A DNA stretch of 64,000 nt from Struthio camelus (Eukaryota > Chordata > Aves > Struthioniformes > Struthionidae), in NCBI RefSeq assembly GCF_040807025.1, contig NC_090953.1, positions 21,064,997 through 21,128,996 of the forward strand, read 5' to 3'. Position 1 is the stretch's first letter. Each line of letters starts with the position of its first letter. The translations under genes were made by a program, and so were the position numbers. The notes beneath the pieces are model-generated. The model was given only the letters and a program-made list of their open reading frames with translations. It ran no database searches and was not told the DNA's origin. This document shows positions 35,201 to 50,200 of this stretch, piece by piece.

Positions 35201-38200
35201 ACCTCAGTGCTGATTATAATTGGCAAAGCATCCTGACAAGTTGTGCTGTATTTGTAATGACAGAATCCCTGTAAGAATACCCTGGCTCCGCTTGCACAGT
35301 TGCCAGATGACCAAAGCTGTAGCTGATAGGAAGCTCCAGTGTGAAATGCTGAGAGCTGCTGTGAGACTAGAGATGAGCCTGGCTCAGCTGGGATCAGCTG
35401 AGAAGAGAAGATGCTGTCTCTTGTACATCAGAGTCCCCTGAGGGGAGGCAGTGGCAATTTTGGCCAAAAGAGAAGAATTCAAGCTGGTATCTTCCAAGTG
35501 AAAGATTCTGCCTATAACTGTTGAGTCTCTTTTAGTTTGCAGTGGAATTAGCTGAATAAATACATGGCAAAGAGATAAGAATGTACAGGGGAAAGTATAG
35601 AGAAATGTAAAGAGTACAGTCATAGCTATTGTGTATGCTTACAGTGCTCTGCACTGCAGTCTCAACAGGCTTCCTAGACCTGAGGACTTCTCCTCTGAGG
35701 TAGCTGGGCTGAAAGCCTTCCCGCCTTCCCCAATGAGGATGGAAGATGAAAGCAGCTTGGCTATTTGCGGTACAAGTGGCCTGAATTAATTCTCTAACTC
35801 ATGGTGTATTTGAAATTTGAAGCTGTATGCGGCCATGAGAGAGGTAGATGTTGCTAACCTTCATCAGAAGAGATCCAGAACTTGGAAATTTAACACCAAA
35901 ACGTTGTGGTGTTTGAAATACCAGTGTGGGCACTTCTGATTTTAAAAAGAGGGAGGGCGTGGAGTACTTCAAAGACTGAGGATGGCAAAAGTCTACCCTG
36001 CTATCATGTGTAGGCTTAAAGACATTTTCTCCTGTGTGGTATCATTTTGAATATAGCTTAGAGTTGGCTTAGGAACTCCCTTCTTTTTTTTTTTTTTTTG
36101 TTACCTAATGTGAGCAAAATATAGCTTTCTAATTATTGCTTATACCTCTATTTATAAATATTTTGACTTACTGCAAAAATACAATATATAATGGGGAATG
36201 GCACTTAGTGCCTTAATTATCTCAAAGTAGTCAAAGGCCCCAGCTGATTTTCTGTGAAGAGGCTTATGAAGTTTGCCTTAGAGAAAAATTGGCTATCAAT
36301 GTTTTACAGGTTCTGTGGAATGATAAGGCATATGGCCTGATTTTTTTTGGCTGGTGGAGTCAGTGTAAATGTGTTGACTTCAGTGATAAACTTGCCTTAG
36401 TGTTTTTGGGAATGCTTAAATCTATCTTCTTAAATCCTATTATCTTTGCAATATAAAGCTAAGCGTCTACTACACAGTGAAATAAAAACATTACATGAAC
36501 TATCTCGGGTATGCTCAGTCTGCTTAGACATTTTTTGGAGCCTTTACCTTGTGTCTCTTATTTTATCATTGTTCTTTTTGTTTGAATTCAACTGTTTCCG
36601 CTTGCTATAGACGAGACTCTCCAGGCTGGTCTGTGGACTCACTGAGTTGCTTATTGTGTGCATTTGTTTTTCCGTTTCTCTTTCTCCCCAAAGACTGGGA
36701 ATTAAGGCTCTAGCTGTTTGGGTCATTCTGTCTTCAGAGAAGTAGGAAAAAAGATGACAGTTATTTTTCAGATTTCTACGATGTATGTTTACATTGTATT
36801 TACATCGTATAATGCAGTTTGCCTACCAGAAGTGTAGCTATGCTAAGGGCAGGCTTTCCCAATGCTGGTTGGCCTCACAGCGTGTTTCACAGATATGCTT
36901 TGTCGTTCTAAGAATAGGTGTCATGGGCTTCTCTTCTGTTCCTGAAAAGTAAAGTTTGTTGGCCAGGGGTACAGCTCGCTAAGGTTTAGGGCAGACCGTG
37001 GGGCTCTGTTCCACTCAGCATTTAACATAAAGGAAACTTTAGGGAAAGTCACGTTTCCAGGCCTCCCACTGCACACTGGAAGCTGCGTACTGGCAGGCAG
37101 GGTGCTTTGAGAACCTGAGCTAGAAGGTGCTCAGTAAAAGGTACAAAGTCACATAGTCGTGACTCATCAAGTGTAACATTTACAGCGCCTTATCATATGT
37201 TAACAAGTAGGCTGATTTGCTTAAATCAGCGGCCTTCTGCAGAGCGCCCAGAAACGGGACCTACATGACCCTGAGGTAGTTTAGCTCTGTGAACTGCACT
37301 GAAGCCACAGAGAGCTCCGTGAGTTGCACAGATCAGTATCAGCCCGGCCTTCTTGACGGCACCTGGTCCTTAAGCTTTTCCTGAGAATCAGCTGTGTTGC
37401 ACTCTGCAGATAGAGTGGTTGATTAAATAAAGTCAGGAGGTGCAGCAGTTTAAGACATGCTGCCTTAGTTGCTGGAGCCCTGGAGACAGTGAAATGCAGA
37501 GATTTAAATGTAGAACTGGAGAATGTCATTAAACTGTGAAGTCATGGCGTGTGGTTCAAGCCATATATTCAGTCTGCTCAAGAAAAAAATATAGAGAAAT
37601 GAAGATCTAAATTATCATTAGAACTCAATGAGAGAAATGTGCTTCAGTAGCAAGGACAGCAGCAACATACCTACTTAAATAATTACTGTCTAGGTTATGT
37701 GCAGTAATTCCAAAGAAAGCACTTAAGAGAAGCTTTGAGGTAGAATTATGTTTCTGCTATGGGAAACTTTAGAAAGATTTAGAAATGTTTCCATGTGAAT
37801 TGAAATGGTCCCTAGCCACAAAATGACTTCTGGAACTGTCTCTGGGTTTTATCCCAAAGGTGGGGATTTGCTTCAGCTAAGGGCCAAATGCTGCTGATGT
37901 TCCGCACGGCTCAACTTGGGAGTTTTGATGCAGATAATTCGAGAAAAGAGATTTGCCAACTTTTGGGAACAAATCTAAATCGTGTCTGATTTTAGAGAGA
38001 TGTTTTGTCTGGGGTTTGTTTTGGCCAATCTCTTAATTTTCACTTTTCTGCTTTATAGCTTTATATTTACAGAAGGGCTTGTCCGCAGAGAGAAATGGGC
38101 AAGAACATACTACTTGCAGTATGCCTGTGGGGAGAACTGTTCCCACAGTGGCTATTGTGTGACATTTCCCAATATAGACACCTCCTGGTTTTCTCTGTTC

Positions 38201-41200
38201 TTTCAGTTAAGCACTAGAGAAACTACCAGACAATGCTGAAATGGTACGCTACAGTGTTTTATTAAGTGGAAAGTTTACTGTTTGGCCAATCTTTTTTTGC
38301 AAAGTCTCTTCATCTTTAAAAAAACCTTCTATGATCAGTCTCAAAACACATAGTGATTTGTCTAGATTAATCTGTCTCCAGTGTATGTGCCACCTTCACA
38401 ACTTCTGCTTAAGAGCTTTTCTTTGCAAGACAACATAGCAATTGGAGAATATATCCTGCACAAACTAGATACTCAAATGCCTACTGAGGCACAATAAAGC
38501 TCCCCACCACAGATACAGGCTTTTATTAAAAAAAAAAAAAAGGTATGTATTTTTAAATATTGTGATTGTATTACACCGCATAATTAAGCTTTTAAATCAG
38601 GTCTTCCTCATAAAATGGATAATTTTTTCACCCAAAACAGTGGATCATACAATCCAGTGTTATGAGTTATTTTTAGTTGTCAGCTTCAAGCTCCTCAAGG
38701 ACCTTTTCTGATTCTCTGTAATGTCCTGCAAAACAGTCTCCCTGAAATGCAAAATTGTGATTCCTTTTAAATGTGTGTTCTGCATAAGAAGAATCCTGCC
38801 CAAACTAAGCCTGGCATCTCAGTGACTGAAATCTTTCCTGACTCAAGATGCTATTTTAGCTCTTATCAAGTGAAACCCCAGTAGTTTAAAAGCCAGTGAC
38901 TTTCTCTGGCAGGAGATCTCTCCCCATTTACTGAAAAGAGAGCTTGAAGCAGCTAAGGCTAAGCTAAGTTAGGCACCTTCCTGTATAATCTGCAGCTTTA
39001 TGGGATGAATGCAGGCATTGGAGCCTGCATCAGAGCTTCAGCAAGTCAATGGAAAGACTCCTGTTGATCCCAGTGTCCTCGGGGGATCTTGTGTCTTGCC
39101 AGATCTTATGCTTTTGCCATTGGTAGCCTACGTTGCAAAATCCTGCTCTTTCTTTAGATCTTCAAGATCAGTGTTACTGATGTCATGCAGCCTCTCCTGG
39201 GACCAGTCCTACCTCTGTCGGCAGGACTCTTGTCACTCGCTTACTGTGAACAAAATATTGGAGCAGAGGTGTTTTGCTGAAATGTAGGTGGCACACGCAA
39301 CCATTATAAACAGCTAGAGAGTCTCATTCAAGCATCGCAATCTGAAATTACAGAGAACCAGCAAACATAACTGGCTAGCTCAAAACAAGGCTAGCTCAAA
39401 CTGTTATACTTACTGAAAGACTTCAGCTGTAGAGAATAGGTTAGTGTTTGGAGTGACAGGAAGTTGTTCTTCTACTGGGCATGACAAAGGCAAGCTTGGT
39501 CTTCCTCCTCCTATCTCCTTCCCTTTTGATCAAAACGCTAAGGATGCTTGGAACTGGCTTACCTGATAGCCTCTGTGGAACAAAACTTTTTGCATACTCT
39601 CCATATACCTCACGCTCATGGAGTTGCCCATGCAGCAATGCAGTAAGAGAAGAAAAGGCAGCAAAGTGAACTGCAGGAAAGAGGCTGCTACGTTTTTGCA
39701 GCAATGCAGTGCAATGGGACTGCCACTTCAGTATTTTAAGTCCGCACAAATCATGGTGCGCTATTTCTTTACACAGAAACACTCATGCAACTTACCTTCA
39801 TGGAAGGAGATAAAAACCAGTCTTTCATCAAACTTCTGAACGTGGCGGAAGTTATCAACCATTTCCAGGGGTTCTGGGTCATCGCTCTCTGTGCAATACA
39901 TGGCTGTTTCCAGTGCCAGTAGCTGCAAAGAGAAGCACCCGTTCAGCTCCCAGAACACAGGAAAAGCAGTGTGGGTGTGCAATCCTAGGAATCAAACTCA
40001 TGGAGGGTGGATGTTTGAAATCACAGTCAAAAGGAAGAGCATAAATTAAATGGTACTTAAAAATTTTGCATGGCCTGTGAGCCCAAATACAGAATAATAT
40101 GTAGACTGTGACATCTCCAAATGCATACCTGTATTTTGTTTACATTCTGATCAAATTAACCTTCTGTAATAATTGGCTTCTAGGAAAATCAGATGGGGAG
40201 AGAAAACACGGTGGGCCTGTGCAGCATGTTCTCCCTAACAGAGTCTAAATCCCAAGCAGAACTAAAAGCTGCTTCATGAAAGGACTCCCTGTTTTGGTAA
40301 AGACATGATCTGGCAGAGTGGACAAAGTTAAAAAGGGACTTCCATAACAGGGAGTACATATTAATTTGGTCAGAGATTTTGGTAATATTTTTCCCCTTAT
40401 GTTTATAATTAGGTCAATCGGAAGATAGTATTTGGGAGTTTATAGCCTATATTATTCATCAGTGGCCACCTGAGAATGAAAAAAATTAATCGAGCACAAA
40501 AATAAGTGTTGGGGAAAAGCCGGGGGATTTGGACTTGACAATAACCTATCACAAGCTTTTAGAAACTAACATCTACCCAACCTATCATCCCTGAGTTGGT
40601 CAGGATTGAAGTAGCACTTAGAGGCTTGATGAATAGGGTTCAGCCATGAAACTTGAGCCAAAGCCATCTGATAGTGACTCATGGAAAGACTCAAAGCAGC
40701 AAGCAAGTACAGAGTGAAAACAGAAAAGAATCTCACTTTACTGTGATTTTCAATCTGATACAGTACTAATAGGTATCAGAACATAGGCAAAATCTAGGAT
40801 AGTAAAATATGCATTTACTGTTCCTTAGTAAACACCAATAAGGAAAACACATGGTATATTTAAACTTGCCTGTTCTTGTGAAATTTTAACAGGGTGTCGG
40901 AAAACTGTCCAGAGAACGCTAGGGTAGCAAGGAGGAGTTGTCAGGGATCCTTCGTAGCGATAATACTCATCCAGTCTGTCAGGAAGCAGTTCTCGAATAT
41001 TGAAACCAGGAACTTGGGCCATCTGATCTAAAATAGAGGATTTATGTTAAATGCTGTATCATTGTTTTGCAGATTGTGTAGTTTCGTCCCAGTGAAGTGA
41101 AATTGTTTTTTAATAAGTATGATGTATTCAGTCATATCACTGAGAAAAGAAAATACATTTTAACAGAGGTTATCCCAGTAAAAGAAGGAAATACAGCTTT

Positions 41201-44200
41201 TTAGGTTTCCTGTACAAATCTTATCCTAGATACCAGATCAGAGTCCTGTAACATAAACTGTGGCCATGTCAGCCAAACGACACCATATGCAAGAAATAAG
41301 GGCCAGTCAGAAACTCGTGGTGCTATGCGTTTGTCTCATGCTAGCAATATGCTCTTCACAGAAATGCACTGAATTTTAAGCAGTCTGGAGTTTATGACAG
41401 AGGTTTGCCTGGGACTTCTGGACTGTTTCTTCAACCCCCTCGGGGTGATACTGGATACTCTTAGCCACTCTCAATCCGTAGCCGGTTTATAGCCACTCAC
41501 CCTTGTATTTCACATTCCGGAAATGCCTGAAGATCTTTTCATAGGATGGGTTGAAAGGTCCTATCTGTAATAAGCAGACCATTAACAGCTGTGCAAATCA
41601 CCGCAGTCTGAATACAAATCTTTGCTTCCACACACAACAGATAACAGCATTTGATGAACAACTCTACCGTAAGGGAAATGTTTCCACTGTCCAGATACGA
41701 ATGTACTAGCAGGGCCTAATTCCTCTTTTTACCCAAAACATTAATACTATTCCCAGAATCCCAACAGTATGCTTAATGCTCTGTGGATATTAGAGCTGCT
41801 TTAACATGTTACTCTAGCGCACTGTCATAATGATGCCTGAACGATTACAGCGTAGACCTCTCGTGTGCACTTGAAAGACCTGTCTGCCTTTGCCTGTTCA
41901 GGACGCTGTGAGCATGAAGAAAAGCCTTTTCCTGTAAGAGCCGAGTTCTCTGCAGACAGGCTTCTCAGGTCATCCACTGGTTTCTGGTCAAAGCCACAGT
42001 TTTCCACCCACAAACATTTATTAGTCTGCTGCTCCTCACAGTTCCGGAAGATAAAGAATGATGCTATTGGGCACCACAGGGCCTCTGGCAAGGGCTACAA
42101 CTCAACTCTCTAGCAAGACTGTGTTTTTCAACTTCTCCCAGCAGTTTTTGAGTTTAATGATCAATGCCTTTTTATATGAATTCTCTGGAGTTGGTGTTTA
42201 GCAACTCCTCTGACAACCGAGCATAGTAAACTGGTGTCCTTAAACCAACTTTAAAAGCCACCGACTGTCAGAAAGTTCTTCAAAGACCTAATCTCCAGAC
42301 TTAGCAACATTCCCTTACTTGATTTTAAACACCAACAGTTGGAGGGGGGACAGAATCCTGATGTTCTTTCCCGGGATAATATGCGCTACTCTGAAACTTT
42401 TCACAGCTATGACTTCCAAGGGAATGAAAATTTGACACAAAATTGTTGTCAGAGCCTTAGAACTGCCAGGAGGTGGGCTTGGATGATACCCATTCACACT
42501 GGAGCTCTGTCGGCGAGCTGGGACACGTGTGTCCTGCACGGGACCTGGGCCAGTTCCCAGCCAACGCTGATAAAGCCCTTGGCACAGCTGTTTTTTCACA
42601 CTTATTCCTTCTGGTATTGTTTTAGGAGCTGTTTGATACCAGACTGTTCTGTGCCCACCCGCTCTGTATTAGATGTGTGAGCTACGTGTATTAGCTGCGA
42701 TTGTCAGACAGCACTCTTCCGGCCTGGGTGGCTAACTTCGGAGCAGGGCTGAGCAAATCTGTCCTCCGTTTAGAAAAAGGACAAAAGAATTATAGAAAAA
42801 GGCACTTTTTTCTGCCCCCCCCCTTCCACCCACCATGCTTTACCTGAGAGTTCATTCTTGGGAACAATGAGTGTCTGAAAACTGGTGTTAAGGTCCTAAA
42901 ACTATTTTGTAGCAATCTCCAAAAAAATTGTTTTTCAATTTTTTTCCTCTCTCTGTCATTGTTGTTGTCGTTGTCGTTGTTGTTGTTGTCGTTGTTGTTG
43001 TTGTCGTTGTCGTTGTTGTTGTTGTGGAAACTGCCCGTATCCTGAAACATTTTCACTTTCCAATCAATGGAAATGTGAAAACTAGGTACTTTCAGGCCTT
43101 AGGTAAAAAGTGGAAAATATTCCAGTTTTACCAGTAGCTTTGTTGTAAAGCTTATTGAGGAGTTTTCAAGAAGAAAGAAAATTATGTATTTATAAGCTTG
43201 TCAGAATTGTTTCTTCAGATAAGCTGATGGATGTGGGGCTTTAGAAGGGAAAATTGGAAACCTGTCCGTCTGTCATTTTAAAAACAGGCACTGAGTTTGT
43301 GTTTGTAAATTTTACATCGCTACTGGAATATGTGATTCAAAGAAAGAACCTGGGAAGTGCATGACCTGCAGCTCTGGGACACATCCTAATTGCGTATGGT
43401 TGCCGGAGCGAGGGTTGCATCTCTGCTGTGTTAAACTGCTTCATGCTCCGACAGGCAGTTTTAAATACGTGACTTTGAAATTCACTGCCATCTATTATTT
43501 GATAAGTAAGCTACCAATCCTTAGTTTGTAAATGAATTTAAAAGTGGATTTAGCATGTCTGAAGTTAATTTGCTGAAAAATGCTGGAAAATATTCAGAAT
43601 TATTCTTTTCCTTTGTTTGTGCCCATTTATATATGTGCTGATGGAATCTGGCCCCTTTTTGTGAAATAGAAAAGGAAGAAAACGTATTCAGCACCATCAC
43701 TTTTAGTTAATCTAGGGAATTTTGTACTCTAAAAATCTCTGGTGCCTTAACTAATGATCAAAAGTGTATTCAAAAATAAAAAAGCCCTACATCCTACCTC
43801 AAGAAGAATAGCCAGAACTGCCAACCCATCCGCTTTGTCCATTGCTGCTGCTATATCCGGATATTTCTCAGAGTTGTAATGTACGATATGCAGCTGCAAA
43901 GAAGGAGATATGATATTATGGTAGCCCCTGGGGGCTGGTAACACTTCTGTTTCACTTACTGAGAAAGACCAGTGCAGTCGTCTCGCACGAAGACGATACC
44001 ATCGTTTCTTTATGGTTTCCGGGCAGGAGTGGCAAGATGCCTTCTAAAGAAAAGCAGCATGTCCTGGAAGTGCCTCTGCTAGTGCCTTCCTAGCTGAGTT
44101 ATCCCTCCTCTACGTGATGGGGTAAAAAGAGGATCACTTCAGTTTTAAGCCATGTCGATTGTATTACCAGTACTAGTAAATTTTTTTTTAAAAAGTAGCA

Positions 44201-47200
44201 CCTTGATACTCTTGGGGCTCTGTGATATTCAGAATGCCAAAACTGGTGTTAAATATAACTGGAGAAGAAGCAGATTCCTGAAGGGCTCCTATGCAATGAA
44301 GTGACTCTGACTGAATGATTTCTCATTTAATCATTTGGCATAAACATCCAATAGGTGCTGCTTTTCCAAGTCTATTCCTAGATCCTTAATTTAGGGTTAG
44401 AAAAAGTGGAAATGAAAAAGACCTGTCAAATAGTTCTTTGCTGGGTAGTAGAAAGTGAGTAAAGGTAAAGGGAAAACATTTCCAAATGTCGTTTAAGCCC
44501 AGGCGAGCCAATGCTGTGCAGCCAAGCGCTATCCTTGTTTTGCAGAGAAGAACCAAGGGGGCAAACATCTAGCAATTTGCTTAAAATTGCTCAGTGACTC
44601 AGGGCCAGCCCTAAGTTTAAAACCTAGATTCTAACTCCCTGAAAGTACATGAAAACTCATGAAAGTACCTGGGAGCCCATCCTCTTCCCAATGCACAGTG
44701 CAGCAGGTTTTTAGTATATATCCAGATTATAATACCTGGATGAGGACCTTGCAGCCTTTTACGGTCATATACCAAAGGTAAGGGTCCCACTTTGAAACAG
44801 TGGGACTTGCCCAACCTTCTTTGCCCGGTTCGCTGATCGGAGCTCGTCCTACCTCTGCTGCAAAATGCTTCCCAGCGATGGTGTGCTCCGAGCCTTCTGA
44901 CTTGTTTCTGTTGCCCCAGTGTAGGTGGAGCTGAGATGCAGCGTATTCGAAAGGGAGGTTTCTGATGTACATAGTAGGTGACAGATACATTTTCACTGTA
45001 AGCAGACCAAAACCAGACAAGAAGAGATTACACCGCAGCTTTTAAGCACTGGGCGCATAGAACTACTGTGTCTAAACTGTATTACATACGGAGAATGGAC
45101 AGAGCAGAATAAGCTATTCGATTCTTAACTTGGAATCCATCTCCGTCTGCAGTAGGAGATAAACATTTTAGTTATCTTTAAGGCTTTCTGGGCAATTCAG
45201 GAGAGTTTAAAATATTCCATTTTTCTGTTCTCTTAAACTAAAGGAATTAAGTGTGAGAGCCGTTGCCACTGGAATTCTTTCTCTTCCCTCAAGAATGTAA
45301 AATTCTTCTCAGTCCTATTAAAGAGACAGTTATCGAAGTATTGAAGCAAAGCTTAGGCTCACGTGCCTTCCTTCTAGTCCCTTGTTATGGTAAAAAAATG
45401 GCTTAATAAGCCAATATTTGCTCTGGTATTTTTAAACGCTGATCAATTGAGTTCTTTTCCCTTTTAATCTTCTTTTAGGAGCCTTTGGAAAAAAAAATAA
45501 ATGGCCATAAGAATTAGCATATCTTCTCTTGACATGGGGGGCGGGGGCTGTTGTATACGCTACCCTCCTTTCTGCTCACTAATGCTCTTCAGCAGGGAAG
45601 GCAGGCTAGCTTATTTTTTGTGTAGAAATTGTGCTAGAAAAGCAACTAACTTGTTCTCTTTTCACTGTTTGTTCTGGAGAAGTTTGGTACTTCATAAAGC
45701 AAGTATGTAAAGAATACTTTACGTGAAGAATAAAGCAATTTCTTAGCAATTTACCTTTACTGGTTTCCCATGTGAATATATTTTCTTTCTGGAATGTCCC
45801 AGGCATGTTTTGCAGGGGAAATGAGGCCCAAAGCCTTAATAAAGGAGCAGCTGCTGACATACATACATATTTTTCAGCTAATATTAAAGAGCTTTTATTG
45901 AGCTCTACTGTTTTCAGTGTGGCTGAAGCAGATAATTGTAGCTGGCTGTGAAGCACATTGACTGCACATAGGAATGACTGATCGCAGAGCTCTACATATC
46001 CTACTGATTTCCTCTCTAGCCGTAAGAGAAGCTAACAGCAGGTGGTGTAACGATCACTCCAGCAGAACCGATGCTCGTTATTCAGAGCAATCAAGCAATG
46101 GTATCTGAGTGAGTTTTCTGGTGAGAGGGGGGTCACACGTTCCCTGCCTCCCAGGAGGGCACTTACCTGAGAAGCAAATTCCAGTTTTAGGAAGCCAGAT
46201 TTACTGAGGGTGGATCTATTTTTGTCTTGGCTTTTATTTGGAAGTGACTGAATTTCTGGTGTTGGGGAAAAAAAAATCTGAAAATCTTAGTGACCTAGGC
46301 TCTGGGAGGAATTTGTTTTTTCCTGTGTGACTGTATGACAGGGGACAGGCTCTCAGGGTTGTGCTGTTGTTCCCACCTGCTCTCTGGTACCTTTAAAGGC
46401 CACAGTGATGATGCTTCCTGCTCTGCCTAGGGATGACTTGCATTGGCCTAATATGTTTAACTATGACAGTACAATCTTTCACTAAGGACTAAGAGAGGCT
46501 CTTAGGAAAAGGAGATTCCCAAAGAAAGAGTATTCCAGACTTTCCGTTTCTTTCAGTATTACTAGTCTAAAGCAACCTGGTTTTGTGGAGAAATTGCTCA
46601 AGATGAGGAAAACCAGGAACCATGCCCTAAGAGATTAGTCCTTACCTGATGAATGGGCTCATGATGTTGTACAGAGCAGGTTTACCCCACTGAAAGAGTG
46701 AGAAAAAAAGAAAAGTTTGCCTGTTGAGCAGCTTTCAACAAGGCATGCTAGGGAAGGGCAGAGGCCATTTCATGACACAGGTTCTTCCGAGGCCTTTGCA
46801 ATAGAGGAGGATACACAGAAGGAGAGCTTTCTACCTGTTCTTGTTTGTAGGTCTTCAAATGTTTCCAGAAGAAAAAAATGGTGGAACTAGCTTATTGGTA
46901 TTGTATGTTGTGTTGATACGTTAGATATCATAGACCTTTATGAGATTGCCTCTTCTCTACTTTTCTCTCCTATACTGGACGCTTTTGGTTTGGTACTACA
47001 GTGGAGGCTATGTTTGTAAGCTATTTCCAATTATGTTTATGTCATATGACTCTATCTGTCTTATCCTCCACTATAGGAGGTTTCAGTACCACCTCAAAGG
47101 AAGAGAATGGTACTTCTAACTGTATTTTATTTTTGCACTAAATTCAACCGAGCTGCTTTGATTAGACTAGAATATCAAAGAGCCATTGCATCTATATTTT

Positions 47201-50200
47201 ATCAGTTTAATCTCTTTCTAAACAAAACTGCAAAGCCTGTTTTTGTTTCCGAGCACTTGAACCAAAGTAACAAGAAAAGCTTTCAAAAGCTCAGGAATTA
47301 ATTCTGTGACCTGCCTAGAGTTTATTTAAAAGCTATAGTTTTTCAGTTCTGCTTATGCCAAATCTATTTGTACTTAGTACATTGACAGATTTCCGTAGCC
47401 TGTTCTCTAGGGTGTACGTATGCTGATGCAAAGGCTTCGTCCATCTCAGCTTAATTTCAGCTGCTGATCAAAGTAGTTCATCCATGAAATACAGAATTAT
47501 GATAATTACTTTCCTTCACAATCTTTTACTGTCATTAAGCTTCCTTACCTGAGTGACCATTATTGGTCAATGTAAACTGGTCCGTGGAGGGCACGTTATA
47601 GCCTATGAATTCTAAAGGCAAGAGATTAGAATCGTACTGGAGAATATCTTTGTGAAAATCTATCGGCGACTGCGATACTCCTCCACAAAATGGATATTTC
47701 TTTGGCCAGGCTTTCTCTCCATCAGGACCTGTGTAAATTAACAAATAGACAGGTTTGTCAAGCCTTGACGTCAGAACCTTCCCTGAGATATAGTAAAAAA
47801 CAGACAGGGATGAACTACTAGAGTTAATCTAAAAACTCCTGTGTTTGAGCCTTTATCCAAAATTTGGGAAAGGAGTCTTTTTTGAATCTTGAAGGTGTTT
47901 TTCTACTCCTCTACATTTCTCAATTTCATCATTTCCAGTGTCTTGCTAAGTAGAAAAGGGCCAGATTACTGTGGTAAGATGCATTTGCTGGCAGAGGAAG
48001 TGTCAGCAAAAATCTCACATAGAGACACTTTAAACCAAATTTCTAGACAGATTCCTGAGTCATAGTTTTCCATTTTGCCTTCAATTTTCATCCCTCATGG
48101 TCAATCAAAGTCAAATTCTCATGTATTTGAATTTCATAAAGCAATGATAAAACTATAATATAAAAATATAAAAAATGCCACTGTATTAAAACTTTAATTC
48201 ACATAAACTTAATGATAGCTAGATAGATTAATCATATTAGTCATTACATACATGGTCATGCATATAGCAGGAAAAGTCTTCAGAGAGCTTTAGGTACTAC
48301 ATACATAAAATGATTGTTCCCTAGAAGAAAACTAGGAACATTTTTTGGTTTTAAATACTTGAAAAAACTTTTGTTACTGAGTTTTAATAGGTCCAGTGCA
48401 CGCAAGGCTATTTTCCCATCAGTGACAGTTAAAATAGATATTCCTTAGAATTACCTGAGAGTTGCTTATAGTTCTGCAAAGGCTTTCAGCAGTGGCCTAG
48501 TTATGTTTCTTTTGATCTGAAGAGTTTGTCTTTGTCCTCTGTGAACTGACGAGTAAATCCCTATCTTCAGCCAGAAGGGATGGTGCAACAGACAGCGTGC
48601 AGCAGGAACAATGGAAGCAGCTTTGAACTTGTTTATGTGTCTGACCTGGTCTAACCTCCCTAACTTCAGTAGTGCTAGTCTTATTTTGCACTGCCATAAG
48701 AGAGAGGCATTTTTAGGCCTTTATATTTTTGCTTATTCCCAAACCACGAGGTGAGGAAACGATGTGGAAGAGTTTATTGCCTTTTCCAACCCTTTCAGTG
48801 GTTGGAAATGGAGTTCTGGGATGCCAGTGCTATTCCCTTTGGGCTCCAAAAGATGCAGGTATTTGTAAAACCCAAATTATGCTTTACATTCTTTTATTTC
48901 ATTATTCACCTACTGACCTTTGATTTTTTGACAGTCTCAGCTGCCTTTTAGGTTGTACTCTTTGAGAAGTGCAGGCCGGACAGCTCACCAGGTTAGGCCT
49001 AAGTGTTTACAGGCAACAGCAGAACAAAGACAGTCACGGTGCCGGCTGGGCCCCTGTGTTCGGATGTGTGACAGAATTTGGAATATTTGATGACAGGAAT
49101 GACGTTTTCCTGTGCAAGTGCAGGCATATGCACACTAATGCAGGTATGCCTGCCTTCTGAAGAGAGCTGCTGAAACAAGTGACTTCATGTTGGCAAAGGG
49201 AACATCACGGAGAGGAAGCAAGCCTTCTCCTTATCATACAAACTGTTTGGCTCTATCTAGCAATATCTCACAACTCACAGTGAAAAGTTGACTTGCAAAA
49301 ATGAAAAGTAGTATGGTAATTTGACCTGCAGTAGCTTGCTCAAACTCTTGTGAAACTTCTTCATCACAATCTTTTGCCCTAGGTAGACTCTACAACGAAT
49401 AGATAATATCAAGAAATTGTTCATTGCGCCTTTGATTTAATTACACATTAATAGCCAGCGGCTGTTCTCAGGCTGTAAGCTGAGACTGTTGGGATTTAAA
49501 TGTTAGAAGAGGTACTTGCAACTTTTGTTTCTCCCCAACATTAAAGATTCATCTTGATTCTTTCTAAGGCAGGAGGGTCTTTTGGGGTCATCTGGCCTGA
49601 ACTGTATAGCATAGGCCATTCGACCCCCTGGAATGGATTTCTGCTTTAATGAGGCCTTATCTTTCATCAGAAAAAAAAATCCAATCTTGTTTTAAGCATT
49701 GCATGTAAAAGATACTTCATAACTGCCCAATGGGTAATTACTCCCCTAGCACTTAAAAGCAGCTTACCTTTTAATGCGAGTTCATCTAGCTTTGACCTTT
49801 AGTGAGGGGCTGCTTTTTATCCTTTGCTTAGTAATTGAAGAGACTCCTGTCAGCATACTTGTTCTCCTCAGGGAAATACTTACAACATAGATGATGTTAT
49901 AAGTACTTGCTTCTCTTAAGCTAAATAGATAAGAGTTCCTTGAGTCTTTTGTTGGAAAGCTTCTTTTCCAGATCTGTAATATTTTTTGTGGCTTCTTTGA
50001 AGTCTCTCCAGTGTTTTAACATCTTCCTTGAATTGTGGATGTCAGAATCTAATCTTACATCAGGTCATCAGTGGCAAAGAGAGTTCAGATATTTTCCAAA
50101 GGGAAATTAATGATTAGGAGATTATTAATGGAGACTCGCTTTTTTACATGAAAGAGTTTCCAAGGATAGCAATAAAGGAGGAGAATCCGATTTAAAGGCA

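Larger units (their letters stand above)
29937..39795 (-). other. CA12: CA12 large 3' intron
   Basis: About 9.9 kb. It includes a MIR-like relic (31965-32115), a GC-richer stretch at 31230-31660, and one copy of a 67-bp repeat (34347-34413). A short juxtamembrane exon known in human CA12 may lie here, but I could not find it. Confidence 0.85.
41565..43797 (-). other. CA12: CA12 intron with a microsatellite
   Basis: About 2.2 kb. It holds the second copy of the 67-bp repeat and a (GTT/GTC)n array. No other feature. Confidence 0.9.

Noticed and set aside
42790..43137. Long Val or Asn/Asp open frames
   Set aside because: They translate the (GTT/GTC)n microsatellite within a CA12 intron.
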